Assembly: GCF_011634835.1 (NCBI RefSeq)
Contig: NZ_SIRP01000001.1
Span: forward strand, 3,220,970 to 3,284,969
Length of the DNA: 64,000 bases
Source of the DNA: Isoptericola sp. BMS4
GTDB lineage: Bacteria > Actinomycetota > Actinomycetes > Actinomycetales > Cellulomonadaceae
Reading direction: 5' to 3'
A program made the translations under genes and the position numbers. The notes beneath the pieces were generated by a model that saw nothing but the letters and a program-made list of their open reading frames with translations, was not told where the DNA came from and made no database searches. This document shows positions 1-7,807 of this stretch, piece by piece (position 1 is the stretch's first letter; each line of letters opens with the position of its first letter).

Positions 1-66
1 CGACATGCGGCACACTCTACGGCGGCGCCGGCCGACCGCGGCGGGGGCGCTCGTAGGCTGGGGGAC

Positions 67-993
67 GTGCCCGCCCCCGCTCCTGGATCCGTCGTGTCGC
101 CGGTCGTCGTCCCGGCGTCCGAGTGGCACGAGCGTGCCGCCGCGCACGCCGCACGGGCGGACACCCTGACGGCCACGTGGCGCGCGGCCCGCGACCGGGG
201 CGCCAAGCACGCGATCGAGGACTTCCTCTTCACGTACTACCCCACGCGGGTCGGGACGCTGCGCCGCTGGCATCCGGGCCCGGGCGTCGTCCTCGCCGGC
301 GCGCCCGAGCGGGCGTCGTGGCGGTGGTACCGCACGGTCGCGACGCCGGACGGCGGCACGGGCGCGGCGCTGGACGTGGCCGCGTTCCTCGCCGAGCGCG
401 GCGACACCGTGCGGTACGTGCGCGCGCTCGTCGACGCGACGGCGGCCCGCCCCGGCACGTTCGGCTGCTTCGGCCTGCACGAGTGGGCGATGGTCTACCG
501 CGACGCCGCCGCGGGGCGCGACCACCGCCACCCGCTGCCGCTGCGGCTGGGCGACGCGGGCACGGACGCCGTCGTCGAGGGGCACACGATCGGCTGCAGC
601 CACTTCGACGCCTACCGGTTCTTCACCCCCGAGGCCCGGGACGCCAACCGGCTGCGCCCCACCCGCGAGCGCCAGCCCGCGATGGAGCAGCCGGGCTGCC
701 TGCACGCGAACATGGACCTGTACAAGTGGGCGCTGAAGCTGGGCCCCGCCGTGCCCGGCGACCTGCTGCTCGACGCGTTCGAGCTGGCGCGCGAGATCCG
801 GTGGACCGACATGGCGGCGTCCCCCTACGACGTCTCCTCCTACGGCGTCGAGGCCCTGGCGATCGAGACGCCGGAGGGCAAGGCGGAGTACGTGCGCCGC
901 CAGCGCGACTACGCCGCGCGCTCGAACGACCTGCGCCACCGTCTGGTGGCCGTCTGCGACGCGCTCACCGGCGACCGCCCGGCCGAGGGCTGA
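67..993 (+). CDS. Actinobacterial family annotated as 3-methyladenine DNA glycosylase
   Basis: A 308-residue soluble protein starting at GTG. I recognise the family from conserved blocks EDFLFTYYPTR (about 52-62), RWHPGPGVVLAG, CFGLHEWAMVYR, GCSHFDAYRFFTP and GCLHANMDLYKWALK, which recur in actinobacterial proteins commonly labelled 3-methyladenine DNA glycosylase. That label is inherited annotation: I see no helix-hairpin-helix glycosylase signature. The abundance of conserved His, Cys and Asp (GCSHFDAYR; GCLHANMDLYKW) would also suit a metal-dependent enzyme. It stands alone, convergent with the hydrolase that follows. Family membership is secure; the biochemical role is not. Confidence 0.75.
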   Translation: MPAPAPGSVVSPVVVPASEWHERAAAHAARADTLTATWRAARDRGAKHAIEDFLFTYYPTRVGTLRRWHPGPGVVLAGAPERASWRWYRTVATPDGGTGAALDVAAFLAERGDTVRYVRALVDATAARPGTFGCFGLHEWAMVYRDAAAGRDHRHPLPLRLGDAGTDAVVEGHTIGCSHFDAYRFFTPEARDANRLRPTRERQPAMEQPGCLHANMDLYKWALKLGPAVPGDLLLDAFELAREIRWTDMAASPYDVSSYGVEALAIETPEGKAEYVRRQRDYAARSNDLRHRLVAVCDALTGDRPAEG

Positions 994-1035
994 TCCCCCG
1001 GCCGGGCGGCCGCCGCGTCACCGAGCTGTAGCGCG

Positions 1036-1926
1036 TCAGGCCCCGGCGCGGGCGGCGAGCCCTCGGACGAAGCGCGCGATCTCGTCCGGCCGCTCCTCGG
1101 CCATGAAATGGCCAGCGTCGATCGGCTCATAGGTGAGGTCGGGTGCCCAGGCGCCCCAGAGCCCGGCGGCGTCGAAGCCGAGGCGGGACCCCCAGTCCTG
1201 CGAGATCACGCCGACGGGCATCGCGAGCCGCTCCCCCGCGTCGCGGCTGGCGGCGTCCATGTCCAGGTCGACGCCGGCGGAGGCCCGGTAGTCCGCGACG
1301 ATGGAGTCGACGGCGGCGACCGCGCTGTCGACGTAGTGGCGCCGCACCTCGGGGGTGAACGTGGTGCCGTCGGTGTCCCAGGCGTCGAGGAACGAGCCGA
1401 AGAACTCCTCCGCCACGGCGGCGATCATCCGCTCCGGCAGCCCGGGCGGCTGCGCCATGAGGTACAGGTGCCAGGCGACCTTCGCGTCCACGCCGCGCAG
1501 CACCGCCCAGGTGTCGAGCGTGGGCAGCACGTCGAGGATGCCGAGGTAGCGCACCGCCTCGGGGTGGTCGAGCGCGGTGCGGACGCCGACCAGCGCGCCG
1601 CGGTCGTGCCCGACGAGGCCGAACCGGTCGTGGCCGAGAGCCCGCGCGACCCGCACGACGTCGGCGCCCATGGTCCGCTTGGCGTAGGTGTGCTCGTCGG
1701 TGGCGGCGGGCTTGTCGCTGCGGCCGTAGCCGCGCAGGTCGGGCACGATCACGGTGTGCTCCCGGGCCAGGTCCCGCGCGACATCTCGCCACATGTAGTG
1801 CGTCTGGGGGAAGCCGTGCAGCAGGACGACGGCGGGCCCGTCGCCGCCGACGGCGACGTGCAGCGCGACGTCGTCCTGGCCGGGCAGGCGGTGGGTGGTG
1901 AAGCCGTCGATGGTGGGGACGGTCAT
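1036..1926 (-). CDS. Alpha/beta hydrolase, haloalkane/fluoroacetate dehalogenase or epoxide hydrolase type
   Basis: A 296-residue alpha/beta-hydrolase. The oxyanion motif HGFPQ lies at 37-41, the nucleophile elbow GHDRG at 106-110 carries Asp108 instead of Ser, and the catalytic His is in DAGHF near 273. An Asp nucleophile followed by Arg (DRG) is typical of dehalogenases and epoxide hydrolases, and the order of blocks resembles fluoroacetate dehalogenase. The fluoride-binding His-Trp pair of that enzyme is only half kept (WHLY), so dehalogenase activity is uncertain. Its ATG overlaps the stop of the upstream TetR gene by 4 nt, so the two are co-transcribed, and the substrate or product probably signals to that regulator. 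Confidence 0.85.
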   Translation of the reverse strand: MTVPTIDGFTTHRLPGQDDVALHVAVGGDGPAVVLLHGFPQTHYMWRDVARDLAREHTVIVPDLRGYGRSDKPAATDEHTYAKRTMGADVVRVARALGHDRFGLVGHDRGALVGVRTALDHPEAVRYLGILDVLPTLDTWAVLRGVDAKVAWHLYLMAQPPGLPERMIAAVAEEFFGSFLDAWDTDGTTFTPEVRRHYVDSAVAAVDSIVADYRASAGVDLDMDAASRDAGERLAMPVGVISQDWGSRLGFDAAGLWGAWAPDLTYEPIDAGHFMAEERPDEIARFVRGLAARAGA

Positions 1927-2612
1927 GAGTCTCCTTCACGGGGGTGGGTGTCGGGGGCGGGGTGCCCGGAGAAGATGCCGGCGGGCGGCCGGGGAGCGCC
2001 GTCGGCCGTGGCCCGCAGCGCCGGGACCAGGACGGTGTCGACGAGCGCGTGCAGGTAGTCGTCGTCGGCCGCGAGCCCGTTGAGGCGCCGCAGCAGCAGG
2101 ACTGACCCGACGACCTCCTCGAAGGGGAAGGGGTCGGCGCCGGCCGGCAGCTCGCCGCGGCGGACGGCGGCGTCGACGACGGAGGCGGGCAGGCGGGAGC
2201 CTGTCGGGCCGACGGCCTCCTCGATGGCGTCGCAGAGCTCGGGGTCCTCGAGGCCGGCCTGGAGCAGCAGCAGCGCCGTGCGGCCGTCGGCCGCGCGCAT
2301 CGTGGCCAGCAGGCGACGGCACAGGGCGAGGAGGTCGCCGCGCAGGCTCCCGGTGTCGACCGGGCCGGCGTCCGGGGCGCGCGCGGGGCCGGCCCGCAGG
2401 GCGGCGACGACCATCTCGCGCTTCGTGGCCCACCGCCGGTACAGGGTCGCCTTGGACGCGCCGGCGCGGCGCGCGACCTCCTCGTAGGTGAGCCCCTCGT
2501 ACCCGCGCTCGGCGAGCACGGCGTCGACGGCCTCGAGGATCGCGCTCTCCCGCGCGGCGTCGCGGGGGCGCCCGGCGCGGCGGGGCTGCTCCGACACTTT
2601 TCGATACGGCAC
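1923..2612 (-). CDS. TetR family transcriptional regulator, probably autoregulated
   Basis: An N-terminal TetR DNA-binding domain is clear: RESAILEAVDAVLAERGYEG, then TYEEVARRAGASKATLYRRW as the recognition helix, followed by an all-alpha ligand domain. The reading frame is open far upstream, but the real start is GTG at 2612 or GTG at 2597 (VSEQPRRAGRP). A TAGGAT -10 box ends 7 nt before 2612, which fits a leaderless transcript starting at that codon. A palindromic operator overlaps both the -10 and the start, indicating autorepression. The gene overlaps the hydrolase downstream by 4 nt, and that enzyme is the obvious target. The ligand is unknown. Confidence 0.85.
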   Translation of the reverse strand: MPYRKVSEQPRRAGRPRDAARESAILEAVDAVLAERGYEGLTYEEVARRAGASKATLYRRWATKREMVVAALRAGPARAPDAGPVDTGSLRGDLLALCRRLLATMRAADGRTALLLLQAGLEDPELCDAIEEAVGPTGSRLPASVVDAAVRRGELPAGADPFPFEEVVGSVLLLRRLNGLAADDDYLHALVDTVLVPALRATADGAPRPPAGIFSGHPAPDTHPREGDS

Positions 2613-2622
2613 GTTTCGTATC
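2603..2622 (-). promoter_or_regulatory. TetR operator overlapping -10 box and start
   Basis: The sequence GATACGGCACGTTTCGTATC is a 20-bp dyad with 8 of 10 positions symmetric (GATACG...CGTATC arms). On the minus strand it overlaps a TAGGAT -10 box (2620-2625) and the GTG at 2612. Binding here would block transcription of the regulator-hydrolase pair. The site is seen; its use by this TetR is inferred. Confidence 0.65.
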
Positions 2623-2696
2623 CTAACAGGGGCCGGCGGAGGCCCGGGCCGGGAATTCGCGGGCACGGCCCCCGACCGCGGTGGCACGATGCACGG

Positions 2697-3452
2697 GTGC
2701 CCGTCCCGTCCGACCTCGCCGCGGCGCCCCAGGGGCCCGTCGACGTCCCCGCCGCCGTCGCGCGGCTCGCCGGCGACGACGTCGTCACCCCGGTCTGGCG
2801 CAATGCGGTCGGCGGGCTGACCTTCCGGCTCGCGGGCACCGACGCTCCCCGCGAGCGCTACGTCAAGTGGGCGCCCGTCACGGCCGTGGAGCTCGATCTC
2901 GCCGCCGAGGCGGAGCGGCTCGCCTGGGCCGGCCGCTACACCCCGGTCCCGCGCGTGCTGGACCGCGGCGCGGACGCCGCCGGCTCCTGGCTGGTGACGG
3001 CCGGAATCGCCGGCCGCTCCGCCGTCGAGCGGCAGTGGGTGGAGCGGCCGGAGGCCGCCGCCCGCGCGATCGGCGCGGGGCTGCGCGCCCTGCACGACAC
3101 GCTCCCCGTGGACGACTGCCCGTTCTCGTGGGGCGTCGCGGACCGTGCCGCCCGCCTCTCCCCCGCGGCGCGCGACCGGGTGGGCCGGGTGCCCGAGGTG
3201 GACCGGTTCGTCGTGTGCCACGGCGACCCGTGCGCCCCCAACACGCTGCTGGATGACGACGGGACCTGGGTCGCGCACGTCGACCTCGACGCCCTCGGGG
3301 TCGCCGACCGATGGGCCGACCTCGCCGTGGCGAGCGACAGCCTGGAGTGGAACTACGGCGACGGCTACGAGGCGGCGTTCTTCGACGCCTACGGCATCGC
3401 GCCGGACCCGGAGCGCATCGCGTTCTACCGGCGCCTGTGGCACCTCGGCTGA
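2697..3452 (+). CDS. Aminoglycoside 3'-phosphotransferase-like small-molecule kinase
   Basis: A 251-residue protein with the APH fold. The catalytic loop CHGDPCAPNTLL contains the HGD catalytic Asp and the metal-binding Asn five residues later, and the second metal motif HVDLDALGVADRWADLA closely parallels the IDxGRxGxADRxxDLA block of APH(3') enzymes. Length is near the usual 260-270. The Arg of the GR pair is replaced (LDALG), so the true substrate may not be an aminoglycoside; chromosomal actinobacterial members are often of unknown substrate. The gene starts at GTG divergently from tetR, with 84 nt between them, and is followed by a strong palindrome. Whether it gives drug resistance cannot be judged from sequence. 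Confidence 0.8.
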   Translation: MPVPSDLAAAPQGPVDVPAAVARLAGDDVVTPVWRNAVGGLTFRLAGTDAPRERYVKWAPVTAVELDLAAEAERLAWAGRYTPVPRVLDRGADAAGSWLVTAGIAGRSAVERQWVERPEAAARAIGAGLRALHDTLPVDDCPFSWGVADRAARLSPAARDRVGRVPEVDRFVVCHGDPCAPNTLLDDDGTWVAHVDLDALGVADRWADLAVASDSLEWNYGDGYEAAFFDAYGIAPDPERIAFYRRLWHLG

Positions 3453-3484
3453 GCCGCACCCACCACCGATCACCGCGGCAGTTC

Positions 3485-3522
3485 GCGATCAGCTCGGCAG
3501 TCCGGACTGCCGAACTGATCGC
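3485..3522. repeat. Long palindrome between kinase and helicase genes
   Basis: Arms 3485-3503 and 3504-3522 pair with one mismatch around the centre GTCC/GGAC, and weaker pairing extends to about 3477-3530 (GGCAG...CTGCC). It lies 33 nt after the kinase stop and 54 nt before the helicase ATG, both genes on the plus strand. It could act as a U-tract-free terminator. The internal repetition of GGCAGT/ACTGCC and TCGCGATCAG/CTGATCGC looks like a repetitive element. Confidence 0.6.
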
Positions 3523-3575
3523 AAGCTGCCGACGAGATCCGCTCTGACGGCCGTCGGCTGGGACAATGGCTCGCG

Positions 3576-6320
3576 ATGACTGCCGCCGACGCCTCCCTCG
3601 CGACCAGCCCGCGCCCCGCCGGGACCCTGCTGCCCCACCTGCCCGCCCCGACGGGAGGCGCCCCGGACGCCGACACGCTGTTCGAGGGATTCAGCGCGTG
3701 GGCGTCGTCGACCGGCCGCGACCTGTACCCGCACCAGGAGGAGGCGCTGCTCGAGCTCATGACGGGCTCGCACGTCGTCCTGGCCACCCCGACCGGCTCG
3801 GGCAAGTCGATGGTCGCGATGGGGGCGCAGTTCGCCGCCCTGGCGGCCCGCCGCTCCGGGCTCGGCGGCCGCACGTTCTACACCGCGCCTCTCAAGGCGC
3901 TGGTCAGCGAGAAGTTCTTCGACCTGGTCGCGGCGTTCGGGTCGCGCAACGTCGGCATGATGACCGGCGACTCCGCCGTGAACCCCGGCGCGCCCATCAT
4001 CTGCTGCACGGCGGAGATCCTCGCGAACCTCGCGCTGCGGGGCTCCGGCGCGGAGGACGCACCGGCCGAGACGGACGGCGAGCGCGGCGACGACGCGGTC
4101 GCCCAGGTCGTCATGGACGAGTTCCACTTCTACGGCGACCCGCAGCGCGGCTGGGCGTGGCAGGTGCCGCTGCTGGAGCTGCCGGACACCCAGTTCTTGC
4201 TGATGTCGGCGACGCTCGGCGACACCAGCCGCCTGCGCGAGGACCTCGAGGAGCGGTCCGGGCGGCCGGTCGCGGAGGTGGCGGGCGCCGAGCGGCCCGT
4301 GCCGCTGACGTTCAGCTACGTCGTCGAGCCGCTCACGGACGTCATCGCCGAGCTGGTCAGCACCCACCGCGCCCCGGTGTACGTGGTGCACTTCACGCAG
4401 AAGGACGCCGTCGAGCGCGCGCAGGCGCTGCTGTCGGCGTCGCTGGCCTCCAAGGCGGAGAAGGCGGAGATCGCCGCCGAGATCGGCGCGTTCCGCTTCG
4501 GCACGGGCTTCGGCAAGACCCTGAGCAAGTTCCTGCGCGCCGGCATCGGCGTGCACCACGCGGGCATGCTGCCCAAGTACCGCCGGCTGGTCGAGCGGCT
4601 CACGCAGAAGGGCCTGCTCAAGGCGGTCTGCGGCACCGACACGCTCGGCGTCGGGATCAACGTGCCCATCCGCACCGTGCTCATGACGTCGCTGGTGAAG
4701 TTCGACGGCGAGCGCATGCGCCACCTCACGGCGCGTGAGTTCCACCAGATCTCCGGCCGCGCCGGGCGCGCGGGGTACGACACCGTCGGCGAGGTGCTGG
4801 TCATGGCGCCCGACCACGTGGTCGAGAACCGCAAGCTGCTCGCCAAGGCGGGCGACGACCCGAAGAAGCTGAAGAAGATCGTCCGCAAGAAGGCCCCGGC
4901 AGGGGCGGTGAACTGGACCGAGTCCACGTTCGAGCGGCTGCGCGACGCCGACCCGGAGCCGCTGTCGAGCCAGTTCCGGGTCAACCACGCCATGGTGCTC
5001 AACGTGCTGGCCCGCACCCGCGACGACGCCGACGGCACCGACAGCGCCGATCCGGTCGAGGCGATGCGACACCTGCTCACCGCCAACCACGACACCGAGG
5101 CGCAGCAGGCGAAGCACGTGCGCCAGGTGTTCCGCATCTACCGGTCCCTGCGCGTCGCCGGGGTGGTGGAGAAGGTCCGCGTGCCCGACCCGTCGCGGCC
5201 GGCCGGGTACCGGCCCAGCGTGCGGCTCGTCGTCGACCTGCCGCGCGACTTCGCCCTCAACGCGCCGCTGTCTCCGTTCGCGCTGGCGGCGATGGACCTG
5301 CTCGACGTCGAGAGCCCGACGCACGCGCTCGACGTCGTCTCCGTCATCGAGGCGACGCTCGACGACCCGCGTCAGATCCTGTACGGCCAGCAGAACAAGG
5401 CGCGCGGCGAGGCCGTGGCGGCGATGAAGGCCGAGGGCATGGAGTACGAGGAGCGGATGGAGGCGCTCGAGGAGGTCACGTGGCCGCAGCCGCTGGCCGA
5501 CCTGCTGGGCCCCGCCTTCGAGACGTACAAGCGCGCCAACCCGTGGGTGGCCGACGCCGAGCCGTCGCCCAAGTCCGTCGTGCGCGACATGCTGGAGCAG
5601 GCGATGACGTTCGCCGAGCTCGTGTCGGTCTACGGGCTGGAGCGCACCGAGGGCGTGGTGCTGCGCTACCTCGCGGACGCGTACCGGGCGCTGCGGCAGG
5701 TGGTGCCGGAGGAGCACCGCACCGAGGAGGTCGCGGAGATCGTCGAGTGGCTCGGCGAGCTCGTGCGCGGCGTCGACTCGTCGCTGCTGGACGAGTGGGA
5801 GCGGCTGCAGAACCCCGTCGACGACGACGCGGACGACGTCGTCGTGGGCGAGCTCGCCGAGGCGGGCGCCGAGGCGCCGACCCGCCCCGTCACCGGCAAC
5901 ACCCGGGCGTTCCGCCGACTCGTGCGCAACGCGACGTTCCGGCGGGTCGAGCTGGCCGCGCGGGAGGACTACGACGCGCTGGGCCGCCTCGACGGCGGCG
6001 CGGGCTGGGACGCCGACGCCTGGGCGAACGCCCTCGACGACCTGTTCGAGGCCCAGGGGGACGACGCGATCGGCATCGGGGCGTCCGCACGCTCGTCGGC
6101 GCTGCTGACCGTCCTGGAGCCGGGCGCCGAGCTGCCCGCGGGCACGACGACCGGCGACGGGCAGCACACCACGGTGCAGCCCGGCACCTGGTGGGTGCGC
6201 CAGGTGCTCGACGACGCGGACGGCGACCACGACTGGGCGATCACCGGCGTCGTCGACCTCGCCGCGAGCGACGAGGCGGGCACGCCCGTGCTGACCGTCC
6301 TCGACGTCGGCCGCCTCTGA
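3576..6320 (+). CDS. Ski2-like DEAD/DEAH-box RNA helicase with C-terminal DUF3516
   Basis: A 914-residue superfamily 2 helicase. The Q-like motif (YPHQEEAL) is near 51, Walker A TPTGSGKS is at 71-78, the DEFH motif II is at 181-184, motif III is SATL, and motif VI is HQISGRAGRAGYD. The GVGINVPIRTV and HHAGMLPKYRR blocks are typical of Ski2/Mtr4-like enzymes. The C-terminal half, with no catalytic motifs, matches the DUF3516 extension of actinobacterial helicases. It probably unwinds structured RNA, but the partner is unknown. ATG at 3576 is the first start in frame. The TGA stop forms the end of a perfect 33-bp hairpin. Confidence 0.9.
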   Translation: MTAADASLATSPRPAGTLLPHLPAPTGGAPDADTLFEGFSAWASSTGRDLYPHQEEALLELMTGSHVVLATPTGSGKSMVAMGAQFAALAARRSGLGGRTFYTAPLKALVSEKFFDLVAAFGSRNVGMMTGDSAVNPGAPIICCTAEILANLALRGSGAEDAPAETDGERGDDAVAQVVMDEFHFYGDPQRGWAWQVPLLELPDTQFLLMSATLGDTSRLREDLEERSGRPVAEVAGAERPVPLTFSYVVEPLTDVIAELVSTHRAPVYVVHFTQKDAVERAQALLSASLASKAEKAEIAAEIGAFRFGTGFGKTLSKFLRAGIGVHHAGMLPKYRRLVERLTQKGLLKAVCGTDTLGVGINVPIRTVLMTSLVKFDGERMRHLTAREFHQISGRAGRAGYDTVGEVLVMAPDHVVENRKLLAKAGDDPKKLKKIVRKKAPAGAVNWTESTFERLRDADPEPLSSQFRVNHAMVLNVLARTRDDADGTDSADPVEAMRHLLTANHDTEAQQAKHVRQVFRIYRSLRVAGVVEKVRVPDPSRPAGYRPSVRLVVDLPRDFALNAPLSPFALAAMDLLDVESPTHALDVVSVIEATLDDPRQILYGQQNKARGEAVAAMKAEGMEYEERMEALEEVTWPQPLADLLGPAFETYKRANPWVADAEPSPKSVVRDMLEQAMTFAELVSVYGLERTEGVVLRYLADAYRALRQVVPEEHRTEEVAEIVEWLGELVRGVDSSLLDEWERLQNPVDDDADDVVVGELAEAGAEAPTRPVTGNTRAFRRLVRNATFRRVELAAREDYDALGRLDGGAGWDADAWANALDDLFEAQGDDAIGIGASARSSALLTVLEPGAELPAGTTTGDGQHTTVQPGTWWVRQVLDDADGDHDWAITGVVDLAASDEAGTPVLTVLDVGRL

Positions 6321-6391
6321 CCCGTTGTGGGCGCGAGACACGCCGCTATCCCTCGAGCGATAGCGGCGTGTCTCGCGCCCACAACGGGTCA
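6318..6391. repeat. Perfect 33-bp inverted repeat spanning both convergent stop codons
   Basis: Arms 6318-6350 and 6359-6391 are exact reverse complements around an 8-nt centre that itself contains CTCGAG. The left arm begins with the TGA of the helicase gene and the right arm ends with the TGA of the oppositely oriented TSUP gene. It almost certainly ends transcription from both sides. The arm carries GTTGTGGGCGCGAG, which recurs at 7185, so this is also one copy of a repetitive palindrome. Confidence 0.8.
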
Positions 6392-7171
6392 GGTGAGCTC
6401 GGTGAGCCCGCGGACCAGCGTGGTGAGGCCGCCCGCGTAGGCCAGGACCACGAGGCCGCGGCGCATCGTCGTGGCGGACACGCGCGGCACGAGCGCGTCG
6501 CCGACGGCGAGACCGGCGACGATCGAGGCCAGCACCACGACCCACTCCCACCAGTCGAACGACGGGAAGCTCGCGTCGGCGAGGGTCAGCTTGGCCACCA
6601 TCGCCGCCACGGCGTTCGTGGCGAAGAACGGCTGGGCCGTGGCCGCGAACCGCCGCGGCTCCCACCCGGTGAGGACCGCGTAGATCGCCACCGGAGGGCC
6701 GCCGATGCCGGCCGCGACGCTGCCGAAGCCGCTCGCCGTGCCGGTCAGGGTCAGCGGCCAGCGTGCCTCCGACGACCACGGGTGCGTGCCCGACCTCCGC
6801 AGCCGCGGCGTCACGACCGCGAGGGTCATGGCCGCGACCACCACCGCCCCCACCGTGACCTCCAGGGCCGCGGTGCTCGCGTCGCGCAGCAGCAGGGCGG
6901 CCGGGACCGTGACGAGCACCGACGCGGAGGCCAGCCACGCGTAGCGGCGCCAGTCCACGTCCCGGACCACGCGGCCCAGGATCAGCGTCGCGGCGACGGC
7001 GCCCGCGAGGTTGACGAACAGGACGCCCTCGAGCGGGCCGACGAGCAGCACGATGAAGGGGCCGGCGACCAGGCCGAAGCCCATCCCCACCACACGCTGC
7101 AGGGCCCCGCCGACGAGGATGGCGACGACGAGGAGCAGGAGCAGCACCCGACAACCGTAGACGGTCCGCAC
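6389..7171 (-). CDS. Sulfite exporter TauE/SafE (TSUP) family membrane protein
   Basis: About 260 residues with roughly eight hydrophobic helices arranged as two similar halves. Each half has the TSUP-type loop at its start: GMGFGLVAGPF near 30 and GFGSVAAGIGGPPVAIY near 150. The family moves sulfur-containing or organic anions across the inner membrane; the substrate cannot be told. The start is uncertain: GTG at 7171 is the longest, and GTG at 7147 (VLLLLLVV) would begin directly at the first helix. It is convergent with the helicase and divergent from ybaK. Confidence 0.85.
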   Translation of the reverse strand: MRTVYGCRVLLLLLVVAILVGGALQRVVGMGFGLVAGPFIVLLVGPLEGVLFVNLAGAVAATLILGRVVRDVDWRRYAWLASASVLVTVPAALLLRDASTAALEVTVGAVVVAAMTLAVVTPRLRRSGTHPWSSEARWPLTLTGTASGFGSVAAGIGGPPVAIYAVLTGWEPRRFAATAQPFFATNAVAAMVAKLTLADASFPSFDWWEWVVVLASIVAGLAVGDALVPRVSATTMRRGLVVLAYAGGLTTLVRGLTELT

Positions 7172-7184
7172 CCCTCACCCGGCG

Positions 7185-7245
7185 GTTGTGGGCGTGAGCT
7201 TGGCGCTGTTCGCGGCCGATACAGCGCCAAACTCACGCCCACAAC
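7185..7245. repeat. 25-bp inverted repeat in a divergent intergenic region
   Basis: Arms 7185-7209 and 7221-7245 pair with a single mismatch around an 11-nt loop. The outer part GTTGTGGGCGTGAG matches the arm of the 6318-6391 palindrome at 13 of 14 positions. Here it lies between the 5' ends of two divergent genes, where a terminator makes little sense, so it is better read as a dispersed palindromic element. Confidence 0.7.
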
Positions 7246-7284
7246 ATCACAGAGCGGCACGGGAGGCGTGGCAGGATCGCCGCC

Positions 7285-7785
7285 GTGGCGAAGAAGACCA
7301 GGAACGCCTCCGCCGGCACGCCCGCCCTCGTCGCGCTCGACCGGGCCGGCGTGCCGTACGCGCAGCACCCCTACACCCACGACCCGGCGAGCGACCTGAG
7401 CTTCGGGATGGAGGCCGCGGCCGCGATCGGCGCGGAGCCCGCGCACGTCTTCAAGACGCTGCTCGCCGACGTGGACGGCAGGCTCGTCGTCGGGATCGTG
7501 CCGGTGACCGGCTCGCTCGACCTCAAGGCGCTGGCCCGCGCCGTCGGCGGCAAGCGGGCGACGATGGCGGACGCCGCCGCGGCGGAGCGCGCCACCGGGT
7601 ACGTGGTCGGCGGGATCTCCCCGCTCGGGCAGCGGACGCGCCACACCACGGTGCTCGACGCGAGCGCCGAGGGCCTTCCGGCGGTCTACGTGTCCGGCGG
7701 GCGTCGCGGCCTCGACGTCTCGCTCGCCCCCGCGGACCTGCTCCGGCTCACCCGGGGCCGCGTGGCGCCGATCGCCCGGGACTGA
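7285..7785 (+). CDS. ybaK: Cys-tRNA(Pro)/Cys-tRNA(Cys) deacylase YbaK
   Basis: A 166-residue single-domain protein of the YbaK/ProX superfamily, the usual length. The diagnostic blocks are VFKTLLADVDG, where the Lys corresponds to the catalytic Lys46 of Haemophilus YbaK, and GYVVGGISPLGQR. It clears cysteine mischarged onto tRNA(Pro) in trans with prolyl-tRNA synthetase. The start is GTG at 7285. It stands alone, convergent with the YccF gene 22 nt downstream, with a GC-rich hairpin between them. Confidence 0.92.
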   Translation: MAKKTRNASAGTPALVALDRAGVPYAQHPYTHDPASDLSFGMEAAAAIGAEPAHVFKTLLADVDGRLVVGIVPVTGSLDLKALARAVGGKRATMADAAAAERATGYVVGGISPLGQRTRHTTVLDASAEGLPAVYVSGGRRGLDVSLAPADLLRLTRGRVAPIARD

Positions 7786-7806
7786 CCGGCGCCGCGCGGC
7801 GGCCGG
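7786..7806. terminator. GC hairpin between convergent ybaK and yccF
   Basis: The 22-nt gap holds an imperfect GC-only hairpin (CCGGCGCCGC / GCGGCGGCCGG). It has no U-tract. A bidirectional terminator is the simplest reading. Confidence 0.35.
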
Positions 7807-7807
7807 C

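Noticed and set aside
1923-3473. TetR as a 516-residue fusion protein
   Set aside because: The first 290 residues are antisense to the APH-like kinase; the regulator begins at 2612 or 2597.
3489-7178. A 1229-codon open frame on the minus strand over the helicase gene
   Set aside because: It is a GC-driven shadow: Arg/His/Val-rich, no recognisable domain, and opposite to a gene with full helicase motifs. Only its first part coincides with other frames of the TSUP gene.
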